This document shows positions 34,248-44,197 of a stretch of 64,000 nucleotides of DNA, piece after piece. The stretch lies in the NCBI RefSeq assembly GCF_049546785.1, contig NZ_JBMWAN010000001.1, positions 558,001 through 622,000 on the forward strand, read 5' to 3'. Positions within the stretch are counted from its first letter, which is position 1. Each line of letters starts with the position of its first letter. Both the position numbers and the translations under genes were made by a program. The notes beneath the pieces are model-generated. The model did no database searches and was not told the DNA's origin. It was given only the letters and a program-made list of their open reading frames with translations. The DNA comes from Nitrospira_D sp035465795 (GTDB taxonomy: Bacteria > Nitrospirota > Nitrospiria > Nitrospirales > Nitrospiraceae).

Positions 34248-35654
34248 TCAGATGCCGAGCGGAACGTGAGAAATGACCCATTTGAATTTGCCGCTCGCTT
34301 TCTGTTCCAGCCGATCCACCATCTGAACCTCGACCCTGACATCCTGTCCTAAACGGGCCGATAACTCGGTAATCAGATGGCGGGTATGGGCGGGCGTATA
34401 CGCGGGCCCGGGAATAAGCCGCACAATGACGGTCTGTGGATCCGTCTGTACGATCTGCGATCCCTCGATGCAATCCAACGGTTTGAAGGGATGCGTCAGG
34501 ACGGAGGGCGAAATGAGCCGCCCGTCTTTCAGCGTCAGCACGTCCTCGGCCTTCGTCGTCACATCATCCATGATCTTCAACCCGCGCCCGCATGAGCAGG
34601 GCTTTTCCCGCAGGCTCGTCATATCGTTCGTGACATAGCGGATCAGCGGCATCGCCTTGTTGTGCAAACTCGTCCCAACCAGCTTGCCTACAGTGCCGAC
34701 GGGCACAGGATGTCCCTGACCGTCCACGACCTCCGCCACGCCGTATTCCATCGCCAGGTGATGCCCCTCATGCCGCTCGCACTCGCTGGAAAACACCACC
34801 CGCTCAGCCAGGGCGTAATAATCGAAGACGCGGCACGCGAACCGCTCCTCAATCACCTCACGCTGAAAGTCGTACAACGTTTCTGATGAGGTAATCGCCG
34901 CCCGGAGGGGAAACGTTTCACCACGGCTTTGCAGAAACTTGGCCAGCACGTACAGCGTGGAGGGATACCCGTCGAGGACCGCAGGCTTGAAGCGGGCCAG
35001 CGCGTCGAAATAGGCGGGAAGATTCTGCTTCGAAAGGTGAAAGGACGACAGCAATAATTGGTTGTGGCGCCGGTTCATCCGCCAGAATGGCGGCTGTTTC
35101 TGATCCAGCGGCACAATTACATTACCGCGAGCCACGGCGATTCGATCACCATCCCTGGCCAAACGACAACCTGCCCAGCGATAGTGGCGATCGAGCGCCG
35201 CGTAGGCCATCCACACCGTGTCGGCGTCATACCCCACCGTCAATGGAGTGCCGGTCGTCCCGCTCGTATGACCGGTCCGCATCGAACTGCGGGATACGTC
35301 GCGGGAGCGCAGCTCATCAAAGTGGGCGCGCACATCGTCGCGGGTCAGCAGAGGAACCTTCGGCAGATCGCTCTGCGCTCGAATATCGGATGGTTTCAGT
35401 TTGCACTCGTCGAACCGGCGCCGGTAGAACGGCACCGTCTCGTAGGCATGTTTCACGGTCGCGCACAACCGTTCATCCTGATAGGCCGCCAACTCGCTCT
35501 CCGAAAACCACTCGGCTTTGGCTAACAGATCCCGGAATTCTCCGAAACGCCCCCCGTATCGCTCACGATCAAGCAGCGTACTGTAGCCCGTCAGGATCAG
35601 ATTCTGTCCCCAGACCGGAGCCAGGTTGTAGAGCGCGGCCGCGTAACGATTCAT
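34248..35654 (-). CDS. CapK/PaaK-like adenylate-forming enzyme
   Basis: A 468-residue protein of the phenylacetate-CoA ligase fold. It has an N-terminal helical part (YETVPFYRRRFDE), the ATP loop HTSGTTGTPLTVGYD (about 128), YALAERVVFSSECERHEGHH, and a C-terminal lid including SCGRGLKIMDDVTTKAEDVL. CapK-type members occur in capsule and EPS loci and are thought to activate a carboxylate as an adenylate for transfer to a sugar. Its ATG overlaps the upstream glycosyltransferase stop by 4 nt. Confidence 0.88.
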   Translation of the reverse strand: MNRYAAALYNLAPVWGQNLILTGYSTLLDRERYGGRFGEFRDLLAKAEWFSESELAAYQDERLCATVKHAYETVPFYRRRFDECKLKPSDIRAQSDLPKVPLLTRDDVRAHFDELRSRDVSRSSMRTGHTSGTTGTPLTVGYDADTVWMAYAALDRHYRWAGCRLARDGDRIAVARGNVIVPLDQKQPPFWRMNRRHNQLLLSSFHLSKQNLPAYFDALARFKPAVLDGYPSTLYVLAKFLQSRGETFPLRAAITSSETLYDFQREVIEERFACRVFDYYALAERVVFSSECERHEGHHLAMEYGVAEVVDGQGHPVPVGTVGKLVGTSLHNKAMPLIRYVTNDMTSLREKPCSCGRGLKIMDDVTTKAEDVLTLKDGRLISPSVLTHPFKPLDCIEGSQIVQTDPQTVIVRLIPGPAYTPAHTRHLITELSARLGQDVRVEVQMVDRLEQKASGKFKWVISHVPLGI

Positions 35655-36883
35655 CGCGCCTGCCTTCTGTTCTCTATGGCGATGCGATAGGCTTCCAACA
35701 ATTGTCCGCCGATCGTCCGCCAGGAGTAGCGGCGCTCCACCAACTCACGAGCGGTGCGCCCCAAGGTAAGCCGGCGACCCGGATCTTGCAGCAACCTGAC
35801 AGTCTTTTCGGCAAACTGCTCCGGACTGTCGGCCACCAGCAAGTGTTCGTCCGGGCGAACATCAAGGCCCTCGCAGCCGATCGAGGTCGATACCATCGCC
35901 TTGCCCATCGCCATCGCGTCCAGCACCTTCAAGCGGGTCCCTCCTCCCACACGCAAAGGCACCACATACACGGACGCATCACACACCAGGGGACGGACAT
36001 CGGTCACATATCCCGTGACCACCACATGAGGATCACGCGCGGCCAGATCGAGAAGCTCCTTCGGCGGATCCTGGCCGACGGCAAAGAATCGTACATCCGG
36101 CACCTGCTTCCTGATCAATGGCCAGATCTCGTTGAGGAAAAACATGACGGCATCGCGATTCGCGAACATATTCATGCCGCCTGTATAAATCAGCGCCGGC
36201 ATGTCCTTCCCCTGATTCGGCGTGAAATACTCGACATCGACGCCGTTGGGCACAATCGCTGTGCGCAGGCCCGGGACCCGCTCCAAGAGGGTCTTCTCGT
36301 CCGTTTTTGACACAAACACGTTGACATCAAACGAACCGGACATCTTGGCTTCGTAAGCCAGCAACTTTTGGGTTTCTCGTCGCAGATACAGTCTCGCGAG
36401 CAAGCCGCGCTCCGCCCCGGCCCGGCGCTCCATCAACTGCGATTCGATGTTGTGATGGGTCAACACCGCAGGAATCGACCACCTCTTGTCGAGAAACCGG
36501 GCCAGCGCGATGGTATCGACGTGGATCACATCAAAGTTCTTCGTAGCGATCAGCTCGGACACACGCCGATGAAACGCCGCCGATCGGTGCGCCAGCACGC
36601 TGAAGGGGCGCGGAGAAAGGGCGCCGACGGCCAACCCCGCGACGCGATGAAGCGGAGAGGCCTTGGGCCACAACGGGAAATACTCCACCGCTTCACAAAA
36701 CTTTTCGAGCGCTGCCCGGCTTTCGCAGCAGGCCGCCTCGGTGGGTAACACATCGGGATGCACGAACGCCAGCAGATGCACGCGGGCCTCGCGCCCCAGT
36801 TCGCGCACGAGATTATAGCCTCGCTGCAGGACGCCACCGTGAGGGGGATAGGGGACGATTTGAGACAGAAATAACACCTTCAT
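35651..36883 (-). CDS. Glycosyltransferase family 4-like
   Basis: A 410-residue GT-B enzyme. MKVLFLSQIVPYPPHGG begins the acceptor domain, with VIHVDTIALARFL and PAVLTHHNIES. The donor domain has ALIYTGGMNMFANRDAVMFF and DVRFFAVGQDP. PLRVGGGTRLKVLDAMAMGKAMV gives the nucleotide-sugar binding segment with an R/K-rich variant of the usual E-x7-E. The opening resembles the PEP-CTERM/EpsH-associated sugar transferases. Four-nucleotide overlaps with both neighbours indicate coupled translation. Confidence 0.87.
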   Translation of the reverse strand: MKVLFLSQIVPYPPHGGVLQRGYNLVRELGREARVHLLAFVHPDVLPTEAACCESRAALEKFCEAVEYFPLWPKASPLHRVAGLAVGALSPRPFSVLAHRSAAFHRRVSELIATKNFDVIHVDTIALARFLDKRWSIPAVLTHHNIESQLMERRAGAERGLLARLYLRRETQKLLAYEAKMSGSFDVNVFVSKTDEKTLLERVPGLRTAIVPNGVDVEYFTPNQGKDMPALIYTGGMNMFANRDAVMFFLNEIWPLIRKQVPDVRFFAVGQDPPKELLDLAARDPHVVVTGYVTDVRPLVCDASVYVVPLRVGGGTRLKVLDAMAMGKAMVSTSIGCEGLDVRPDEHLLVADSPEQFAEKTVRLLQDPGRRLTLGRTARELVERRYSWRTIGGQLLEAYRIAIENRRQAR

Positions 36884-38037
36884 CGCAGCAGCTCTGAATA
36901 GACCGCTTCGTAGGCATTTGTCATATGCTCCACCGTAAAACGTTGCTCCACCTTCAACCGTGCCGCTTCTCCGAGCCTGACGCGCAACGCCGCATCGTCA
37001 ATCAGACGACCGAGGGCCGCCGCCATCTCGCCGACATTCCTCGGCTGTACGAGCAATCCGTCAACACCATCCTCAATGACCTGACCGTTCTCACCGACAC
37101 GCGTGGCGACAACCGGCTTTCCGGCCGCCATCGCCTCAAGGATTACCATTGACATGGCCTCCCACAAGGATGGCTGGAAGAAAATGTCGAAGGTCGGGAG
37201 CGCCACATCTGCAGCATTCGTGACCCATCCGGTCAGCACAACGGTTCCCTCAAGGCCGAGTTCCCGTTGTTTGGCCTCAAGCTCCGCGCGCAGATGCCCC
37301 TCTCCTACGATCACAAACACGGCCTTGCGCCCGGAGTCCCGGATCACCTTCGCCACGTCGAGCAGATCGCTCAACCCCTTTTGCTGTATCAGCGTCGCTA
37401 TCGTTCCAATGAGGACACAATTCTCTGCTCCGAGCTTACGCCGGAACGAGGGATCGCCCGCACCCGATCGAATTCTCACACCATTCCAGATTGTACGTAT
37501 CCGTCGGTCGGAGAAGCCAAACAGGTCCTGGAGCTGCCGCCTCTGTATATCCCCCACGGCGATCAGCCTGTCTGCGAGTCGGGAAAAGATCCGCTCCATC
37601 CATATGATGCTGGCACGCGTATGCGGATAGTTCCCGAAGTGGAAGGTATGAACGACGCGCAATCGGGGCATCACCAGCTTACAGAGGCATGAATCAACCA
37701 ACCCGTGGGTCGTGTGAGTATGCAGGACCTCGATCTTTTCCGCTCGAATCACTTTCAGAAGCTTCAGGAACGACAGATAATCAACCTCAGAACGAGCGCC
37801 CATAGGCAGCCCGATAATGTTAACCCCCTCACGGCAAAGCTCATCTCCAACAACGCCGCGCTGCTTCAGATGGCATACTGTCACCATAAACCGCCGGGGA
37901 TTGATCGCATGCGCCAGATGGCGCATGACCGTCTCGGCCCCGCCAATCCACAGAGTCGATGCCACAATCATAAGATTGACTTTTCGACAGGATGATCCTG
38001 AAGAAGCCCTACCGTCTTCACAATCTGCAGATTGCAT
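36880..38037 (-). CDS. Glycosyltransferase family 4
   Basis: A 385-residue GT-B enzyme. The ATG at 38037 (GAGG 7 nt upstream) is preferred over a TTG at 38064. The N-terminal domain has TLWIGGAETVMRHLA and VLHTHTTHGLVDS. The donor domain has VLIGTIATLIQQKGLSDLL, FVIVGEGHLRAELE and FQPSLWEAMSMVILEAMAAG with the E-x7-E motif. It is likely to transfer a hexose or uronic acid to the growing lipid-linked EPS unit. Specificity cannot be read from sequence. Confidence 0.9.
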   Translation of the reverse strand: MQSADCEDGRASSGSSCRKVNLMIVASTLWIGGAETVMRHLAHAINPRRFMVTVCHLKQRGVVGDELCREGVNIIGLPMGARSEVDYLSFLKLLKVIRAEKIEVLHTHTTHGLVDSCLCKLVMPRLRVVHTFHFGNYPHTRASIIWMERIFSRLADRLIAVGDIQRRQLQDLFGFSDRRIRTIWNGVRIRSGAGDPSFRRKLGAENCVLIGTIATLIQQKGLSDLLDVAKVIRDSGRKAVFVIVGEGHLRAELEAKQRELGLEGTVVLTGWVTNAADVALPTFDIFFQPSLWEAMSMVILEAMAAGKPVVATRVGENGQVIEDGVDGLLVQPRNVGEMAAALGRLIDDAALRVRLGEAARLKVEQRFTVEHMTNAYEAVYSELLR

Positions 38038-38177
38038 ATTCAACCTCACGGATGAACGGCTCAATCGTCGCTGATTGATTCATCCAGCACACCTTAAACC
38101 TACGGAATTCACCTGCTTCGATACTCGATCGTCACCCTGACGCGCTCGTCCGCCCGGCGCAAGCACCACGCCGTTGT

Positions 38178-39377
38178 TTATTTCCTATTATGCTCGGTTT
38201 GAATCGCGCTGGGGGCCAACGGCAGCCAGCCGGCGACACGGCAGACCACATCCCGGAGGCCTTCGACCTGCCGCGCGCGCGTAAACGAGGCGCGGATTCT
38301 CTGCATTGCGGCAACACTCATCCTGTCGCGCAACTCCCGATCGTCGGTCATGCGCTGAAGCGCTGTTGACAGCGCAACAACATCGCCGGCCGGCACGACT
38401 AAACCGGTTACACCGTCGGATACGCTTTCGGGAAGCCCCTGGCAATCGCTCACGACCACTGGCAGTCCGGACGCCTGCATTTCTAACGGAGACAGCGGAA
38501 AGGAATCCCACCCTGTAGTAGGGACACATCCGATATGGCAGCCGGCCAGCAACGCAGGAACATCGGACTGATAGCCCCCGAATGTGATGAAAGGGGCAGT
38601 GGCGCCCTCATCATATGAGCCACGAAATACCTCCGCCTCTCCGGGTTGATTGCCTAGAAACAGGAAATGCATATCGGACCGATGGCGCTCCCTCACGATA
38701 TGATCGGCCGCCTGCAGCAGAACATGCACCCCTTTGCGGCGGTGGAGATGCCCCATAAAAACAACGATCGATCGATGCGCTGGAATCGCGAATCTGTCAT
38801 AGACATGTTTATGACTTTCGGGGCGAGGGCGGAACCGTGCTTCGTCCACTCCAGTCGGCACGATTGTTGTCATGTGGACAGGAATCCCGCGTCCGTTTGT
38901 CGCCGTCTGCTGCATCGACCTCGACTCCACAATGAAATGGTCCGGCTTTGAAGGTCGCAGGTATCTCACCTCAAGACGTTTAAGGGCCAGTTTGAACCCA
39001 TGATTCAGTGAACTGAGAGGTGCCCCCCAATAGGCGATGATGGTCCTGACACCCGCCCGGCGAATATCTCGTAAATAGCCGGCCTCCACCCCGACGTCAA
39101 CGATAAATGCCGCTTCTATGCCGTGCCGCCCTACGTAGGCACACAACCTGGCAACATCGTTCCCGTCATGCTTCCGTGAATTAAACTCGAGCAGATTGGA
39201 GAACCCGGGAGGGAGCGCCGATGAGCCCTCTTCTCCTACCGTAGAGAACGCGAAATGGACGTTACTGACCGTGCCAGCGGCCTGCGCGCAGGCCTCCAAG
39301 AACACTCCGATCAACCTGCTAAACGCAAAACCTATGGTAATATCGTAGGGAATAATGACAAGTATTCTGCGGTTCAT
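38178..39377 (-). CDS. Glycosyltransferase family 4
   Basis: A 399-residue protein. The N-terminus ILVIIPYDITIGFAFSRLI is atypical for the acceptor domain. The donor domain is standard: VVFMGHLHRRKGVHVLLQAA, HFLFLGNQPGEAEVF, TTGWDSFPLSPLEMQASGLP (D/S in place of the first Glu of E-x7-E, second Glu kept) and VSDGVTGLVVPAGD. It is probably one of the EPS repeat-unit transferases. It is separated from its neighbours by 140 nt downstream and 76 nt upstream, so it is not tightly coupled. Confidence 0.87.
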   Translation of the reverse strand: MNRRILVIIPYDITIGFAFSRLIGVFLEACAQAAGTVSNVHFAFSTVGEEGSSALPPGFSNLLEFNSRKHDGNDVARLCAYVGRHGIEAAFIVDVGVEAGYLRDIRRAGVRTIIAYWGAPLSSLNHGFKLALKRLEVRYLRPSKPDHFIVESRSMQQTATNGRGIPVHMTTIVPTGVDEARFRPRPESHKHVYDRFAIPAHRSIVVFMGHLHRRKGVHVLLQAADHIVRERHRSDMHFLFLGNQPGEAEVFRGSYDEGATAPFITFGGYQSDVPALLAGCHIGCVPTTGWDSFPLSPLEMQASGLPVVVSDCQGLPESVSDGVTGLVVPAGDVVALSTALQRMTDDRELRDRMSVAAMQRIRASFTRARQVEGLRDVVCRVAGWLPLAPSAIQTEHNRK

Positions 39378-39453
39378 GCGTGATTCACCTGCTCGACTGT
39401 GGCCTCGTTCTCAGCTAACTGGCCGTTCAATGCAGCACAGGATTGCCGGCGAC

Positions 39454-40473
39454 TCAGTCTGACAAGATCGTGGCCGCAATTACATTGGCGAGCCTGCGAT
39501 GCCCCTTCGCATTAAGATGATCGTCCAGCCTGTAAAAATCTGAGCTCTCCCACGCCGGATTCAGCACGCTCATACGACCCTCTGTCAGACGCTTGAGATC
39601 TTTGGCAAATGCGGTTGCCTCACCGAAGCTCGCCACTTCGCACACCACTAACCTGGCCTGTGCCAGTTCCGGGAAGTGATCGATTACGTCAAGAAATATC
39701 TCCGCCTGATTTTTCCCGCTTGCGACCTCGCCGCCGGTATCGCCGAACAATGTGTTCATGAGCTTGCCCTTAAGAATGAATGCGATCGATGCCGACACCT
39801 GAAGGACTCCGTAGCTCTGAGGTGTGTGCGCAAGACGCGCAAGGTCGGACGGAGCGCGAGCGGGCAACTTTCCCGACTTAAGAAAGGCGAGGTTCTCTCG
39901 CAAATCGTTCGGGTGATACTGAATGACCACCACATCGCCTTTCCGGAGATCGAACTCTTTTCGCAGTCTCAAAAGCTCCCGTGCCGTTCCATAACTCGCC
40001 ACGGCCAAATTGAAAACTTCGAACCCATATTCCTTTGCCAAGATACTCCCAAAAGTTTCCTCATCCTGAACCCCCCATCCCATGGCTTGCGAGTCCCCAA
40101 GTACAACAATACGGCCACGGGTAGGGCTATCGTCGCCCCGCCACTCGGGGAAGGAGGTTTGTCTGAACCCATGAGTATCAAATGTGAGCACGGTTGAATA
40201 TTCAATGTTGTCAAACACGCACTTACCCGGTCGCGGCTTGTAAAACAGCACCTCGTCGAACTCGATGCAGCCGATCTGTGCCTGCCAGATTGCTCGTTGC
40301 CTCTCGTAAACGTCCCTCGCGAGGGTTTGAACGGACACGGCCGTCCTGCTAAAGGCCTCGGCATCACCGGTGATGTGGATCACCAGGACTGCGCTGGCGA
40401 TCAAGAGAAGCAATCCACCTGCGATCATTGCAGGCAGGAGTACTATAGCCCAGATCAGTCCTCTCCTCAGCAT
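39454..40473 (-). CDS. Membrane-anchored SGNH hydrolase-like protein (3)
   Basis: A 339-residue protein with an N-terminal transmembrane helix (about 8-33). The block I motif RIVVLGDSQAMGWGV carries the serine of GDS. The family order continues with VVIQYHPNDLREN (oxyanion Asn region) and YRLDDHLNAKGHRRLANV, the catalytic Asp-x-x-His. It resembles the gene at 22976 in size and topology and is probably its functional analogue. It is placed beside the O-antigen-ligase-like gene, which suggests modification of the exported polymer. Confidence 0.83.
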   Translation of the reverse strand: MLRRGLIWAIVLLPAMIAGGLLLLIASAVLVIHITGDAEAFSRTAVSVQTLARDVYERQRAIWQAQIGCIEFDEVLFYKPRPGKCVFDNIEYSTVLTFDTHGFRQTSFPEWRGDDSPTRGRIVVLGDSQAMGWGVQDEETFGSILAKEYGFEVFNLAVASYGTARELLRLRKEFDLRKGDVVVIQYHPNDLRENLAFLKSGKLPARAPSDLARLAHTPQSYGVLQVSASIAFILKGKLMNTLFGDTGGEVASGKNQAEIFLDVIDHFPELAQARLVVCEVASFGEATAFAKDLKRLTEGRMSVLNPAWESSDFYRLDDHLNAKGHRRLANVIAATILSD

Positions 40474-40562
40474 ACCCGATCCTTGCTAACCCAGGTGATC
40501 AGCTTCAATCGAGGCAATCAGGAGAGTGCCATGCATACAACCAGACAGGCGGCCCTTCGCCC

Positions 40563-41828
40563 TCATATCGCGACCCCCCGATATGCCAAAGGAGCCTCTT
40601 CCCCCGATCCTTGCGCCACCACCTCCAATCCGGTCGACTTCCTGCAGATTTCTCGCCCGCACTCCAAGAGCGCGGCCAGAAAATAAATGTGCGGGTAGTA
40701 CACTGCCGAGAGAAAGGCGCCGCCAACCGCGAAACCAACGAGGCTCGCATTAAGGGCGATCATCAGACGCCGATTGGTGGCGAGCCTCTCCGCAGAGTGC
40801 ATTTTCATCGCTCGAAGCATCCGTTCACCGGACCTGAAATTAGTGACGATGAGTCCGACAAAAAAGATAATGCCCGGGAGGCCCAATTCTCCCAGAATCA
40901 GAAAATAAGAGGAGTGAGCAGTCAGCCATGGCATTTCGTCAGTCCCGACTCCCGCCGGCCTGTATTCCACCCCGAACTTGACGGGGAAATGACCAACTCC
41001 GACCCCAAGAATGGGATTATCTGCCGCCATCCGAATCGCCGATCCCCACGCCAGGAGCCTCCCTTGCGCCGAACCATCCAACTGTTCACCCGTGAGCGTT
41101 CCCATTCGTTGGGATAGTTCTGTCGGTGCAAAAGCAACCGCGACTACAACGATGGCCACAATTCCAACGGCTCCTATCATCTTCTTGTCGCTCTTGAGCC
41201 AATAGTACAGCCCCACGCAAGCCAAGGCGATCACGCCTCCTCTCGATTGCGTAACCACGACGGCAAGGACCAGAGCGACCAGGATACCCGCGTAGACCAG
41301 CTTTTTCATCTTGGCCGTAGACTCCAACATCAGAAACAGGCACAGAGGAATAACAATAACCACCGAAAGAGCAAAATCGTTGCCGTCACCAAGGAATGAA
41401 CCTGACGCGATATAGTGCCTCTGCCCATCACCCGAAAACATTTCCGGGGTCAAGGCCGCGACAATCACATGAATCAGAATCAATGTCGCGAATACACCCT
41501 TCATCCTGTCGAGATCGTAGACTTCCTTCTTAATCACGAAATATATGAGAACATAACCGATTACCACCATGAACGTGTTATACACGTACAGCTTGACATC
41601 GCAAGTCAGGCCGGAGACGACAAAGAGCACTAGAAAGAACATCAACCAGCGAGTATTGGCACTGCGCAACACCTCGATGGTTTTTACCGTCCCGTTGCTC
41701 AGCATGGATCCCGCAAACACGGTCAAGGGGACGATCGAATTCAGGTGAAGAGCGCTGAGAGCCGGCACATAGCTTGTCGGCCTCACATACTCCAACAGGA
41801 AAAACAGCAGCAACCCGTAGTACAGCAT
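40563..41828 (-). CDS. O-antigen ligase/Wzy-like membrane protein
   Basis: A 421-residue polytopic protein with about 11 hydrophobic helices. A large periplasmic loop near residues 240-310 carries GRLLAWGSAIRMAADNPILGVGVGHF and AHSSYFLILGELGLPG, the conserved O-antigen ligase region with its Arg and His. The N-terminus (LLFFLLEYVRPTSYVP) resembles the exosortase A-associated O-glycosylation ligases. It could polymerise repeat units (Wzy) or transfer glycan to protein; sequence alone does not decide. It is followed by a GT4 gene with a 5-nt gap. Confidence 0.87.
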   Translation of the reverse strand: MLYYGLLLFFLLEYVRPTSYVPALSALHLNSIVPLTVFAGSMLSNGTVKTIEVLRSANTRWLMFFLVLFVVSGLTCDVKLYVYNTFMVVIGYVLIYFVIKKEVYDLDRMKGVFATLILIHVIVAALTPEMFSGDGQRHYIASGSFLGDGNDFALSVVIVIPLCLFLMLESTAKMKKLVYAGILVALVLAVVVTQSRGGVIALACVGLYYWLKSDKKMIGAVGIVAIVVVAVAFAPTELSQRMGTLTGEQLDGSAQGRLLAWGSAIRMAADNPILGVGVGHFPVKFGVEYRPAGVGTDEMPWLTAHSSYFLILGELGLPGIIFFVGLIVTNFRSGERMLRAMKMHSAERLATNRRLMIALNASLVGFAVGGAFLSAVYYPHIYFLAALLECGREICRKSTGLEVVAQGSGEEAPLAYRGVAI

Positions 41829-41833
41829 ATTGT

Positions 41834-42967
41834 CTAAGCCCGCCCTGTCATTAACTCGTCGTAGATCGCCTGCAATTTACGAGTCCTTGCCCTGAAATCA
41901 AAGTTCGCCTGCACGATTTCCTTCCCGCGGCTCGCCATGCTTTTCCATGACGCCGGATCAGCAATATAGTCGAGTATACCCCCTGCGAGGGCTTCGGGCG
42001 AATGCGCGGGAACCAACCGTCCGGTTTCCCCATCCGTGATGACCTCCGGGGTGCCTCCTACCCTGGTCGCCAGGACGGGCACCTCCATGAGCAACGCCTC
42101 CAACGCTGCATTGGGGAGCCCTTCGGTGTGTGATGGGAGCACCATGAGGTCGAGCTCTTCGAAGAGTCGCTGAGGTTCCTGAATATATCCCGGCAAGTGA
42201 ACCGTCCCTTGAAGTCCAAGGGCATTGATCTGTTGAATCAACTTCGGACGCTCCGGCCCGTCCCCGATCAGAACCAGGGAAACCTTTTGTCCGCGGCGGC
42301 TCACAATATCAATGGCATCGATAAGATCCGCATGGCCCTTCTCGTGGCTCAACCGCCCGATACTCGCAACCACCGGATTCTCAACCGGACGCCCGAGAAC
42401 CTCAGCAAGCGCGCCTCGTCGACCGTTTCGACGATACCGCTCCACGACAATCGCGTTGTGCACCAACCGTAGCCTGTCACGAGACACCCCCGCGGCAAGC
42501 ACTTCCTTCTCAATCTGACGCGAGACGGCGATCACCCGGTCGAACCCGCGAACGATGCGCTTATCCAGCGCGATGAGAAGCCGTTGTCTGAGGCCGTTCC
42601 CGATCCACCCATGCAGGGTCGTCACGATCGGAACAGCATGAAGCCGCGCGGCCAGATAGGTGATCACATCCGACTTCACCTCATGCGCATGCACAATATC
42701 AATCTGAAGGGCCTTCACGAGTTCGTTCACCTGCCCGATCATACGCGGATCGTATGCATGCCCGCCCCTGACAAAGTGGACCGGCATATCAAGACGCAGC
42801 GCTTCAGCGGTAAAAGGGGAATCGCCTGATTCTCCATGCCTTACAAACACACCAAGATGCAGCCGGAAGCGGTTGCGATCGATCGCCCGATGGGTCTCCA
42901 GGATTGTCTTGCCCGGCCCGCCGATTTCATAGGTGTCCCGCAAGTGAAGGACGTTAACTGGCCGCAC
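41834..42967 (-). CDS. Glycosyltransferase family 4
   Basis: A 377-residue GT-B enzyme. The start is taken as the GTG at 42967, after AAAGGA, because the protein then opens VRPVNVLHLRDTYEIGGPG as expected for the acceptor domain. The longer frame is antisense-like and runs far into the upstream gene. The donor domain has VVASIGRLSHEKGHADLIDAI, SLVLIGDGPERPKLI, LPSHTEGLPNAALEALLMEVP (E-x7-E) and ITDGETGRLVPAHSP. It overlaps the upstream transferase by 14 nt. Confidence 0.9.
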   Translation of the reverse strand: MRPVNVLHLRDTYEIGGPGKTILETHRAIDRNRFRLHLGVFVRHGESGDSPFTAEALRLDMPVHFVRGGHAYDPRMIGQVNELVKALQIDIVHAHEVKSDVITYLAARLHAVPIVTTLHGWIGNGLRQRLLIALDKRIVRGFDRVIAVSRQIEKEVLAAGVSRDRLRLVHNAIVVERYRRNGRRGALAEVLGRPVENPVVASIGRLSHEKGHADLIDAIDIVSRRGQKVSLVLIGDGPERPKLIQQINALGLQGTVHLPGYIQEPQRLFEELDLMVLPSHTEGLPNAALEALLMEVPVLATRVGGTPEVITDGETGRLVPAHSPEALAGGILDYIADPASWKSMASRGKEIVQANFDFRARTRKLQAIYDELMTGRA

Positions 42968-44195
42968 CGAGAATCCTTTCGTAGAGGCGCTGCGTGGCCT
43001 CGATATTCCGCGCGATGTGAAACTCGTTGACCAGACGATTGAAGCCGTTCTCACCGAAGCGTTGCCCCTTCTCACGATCGCCGGCCAACATCATAATGGC
43101 TTCGGCCAGGCACTCGGCGTCTCCCGGGGGAAAGGTCAGCCCCGTCTTCCCTTCTTCGACAATCTCCGGAATCGCGCCGGCTCGCGCCCCGATAACCGGT
43201 TTCTTACAGGCCATGGCTTCAAGAATCACCCTCCCGAACGGTTCCGGAAGCACCGAAGCATGAACGACTACGTCGAACATCATGAGAAAATCACCCACAT
43301 GTCGTTGAAATCCTGTAAAAATGACATGCTTTTCCAGCCCTAACGAGGCCACCAACTCGTGAAGCGACCGCTCATAATCCTTATCAGAGGGAGACGTGTC
43401 TCCAACAAGCACACAGCGGACTGATGGGAAGGCGCGCCGAACACGGTCGATTGCGCGAACCACCGTGTCCTGTCCCTTCCATGACTTGATATTTCCGACC
43501 ATTCCGACCACGACAGTTTCAGGCTCGATCTCATAGACAGCCCGTAACGCATCAGGACGGATCTTCATCTTCATACTATCGGGATCCAATCCATTATGAA
43601 CGACGACAAGGTTCCCGAAATCCGCGCCGCGATCGTGCATATTTCGTCGTACCGCCTCCGATATGCAGATCACTGCGTCCAAGCGTTTCCCAAAGTATTT
43701 TGCCGATGCCGTAAACCTGTCATTGATCCCTCGCTCATGCGTCACACACCTCGCACCGGCAAGCTTCGCCGCAAACATCCAGTCATGGTTATACAGAATT
43801 GAATTGTTGAGATGGACGATCTTTACGCCCTTGCGCTTGATGTACCAGGCCCGCACGACGGCCGGAACCAAAAACTCGTGCACGAAATTCAATGCTTTTT
43901 GAAGCAGCAACGCGATTGGGCGGATCGGACGCAACCATCTCCAGAATCGGTGATTCAGGCTCCCGAAAGTAAAGGTCTTAGCCTTCTCCCATACATAGGT
44001 CTCGACGCCCGCCTCCTGGTAGGCGGGCAACAGTGCGTGCTCGGTGTAAAAGATGACAATGGGATGATACCGTTGACGATCCAGGTTTTTCACAAGGTAG
44101 AGCAGGCTGTAGTATGAGCCGCCGATAGTGCCGTCAACGTTATTCTCGCAGTACAAGACCTCTACGGGGGGATCTGGCTTCACAGTGTCATCCAT
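42954..44195 (-). CDS. Glycosyltransferase family 4
   Basis: A 413-residue GT-B enzyme starting at the ATG at 44195, 2 nt after the flippase stop. The much longer frame upstream is a shadow of that flippase. VEVLYCENNVDGTIGGSYYS opens the acceptor domain and VKIVHLNNSILYNHDWMFA follows. The donor domain has VVGMVGNIKSWKGQDTVVRA, RCVLVGDTSP and HASVLPEPFGRVILEAMACK (E-x7-E). The product should act in the cytoplasm on the lipid-linked EPS precursor that the adjacent flippase would export. Confidence 0.9.
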   Translation of the reverse strand: MDDTVKPDPPVEVLYCENNVDGTIGGSYYSLLYLVKNLDRQRYHPIVIFYTEHALLPAYQEAGVETYVWEKAKTFTFGSLNHRFWRWLRPIRPIALLLQKALNFVHEFLVPAVVRAWYIKRKGVKIVHLNNSILYNHDWMFAAKLAGARCVTHERGINDRFTASAKYFGKRLDAVICISEAVRRNMHDRGADFGNLVVVHNGLDPDSMKMKIRPDALRAVYEIEPETVVVGMVGNIKSWKGQDTVVRAIDRVRRAFPSVRCVLVGDTSPSDKDYERSLHELVASLGLEKHVIFTGFQRHVGDFLMMFDVVVHASVLPEPFGRVILEAMACKKPVIGARAGAIPEIVEEGKTGLTFPPGDAECLAEAIMMLAGDREKGQRFGENGFNRLVNEFHIARNIEATQRLYERILGAAS

Positions 44196-44197
44196 TT

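Noticed and set aside
35087..36310. Plus-strand 407-residue frame
   Set aside because: Antisense to the CapK-like and glycosyltransferase genes; low-complexity Arg/His/Ser composition.
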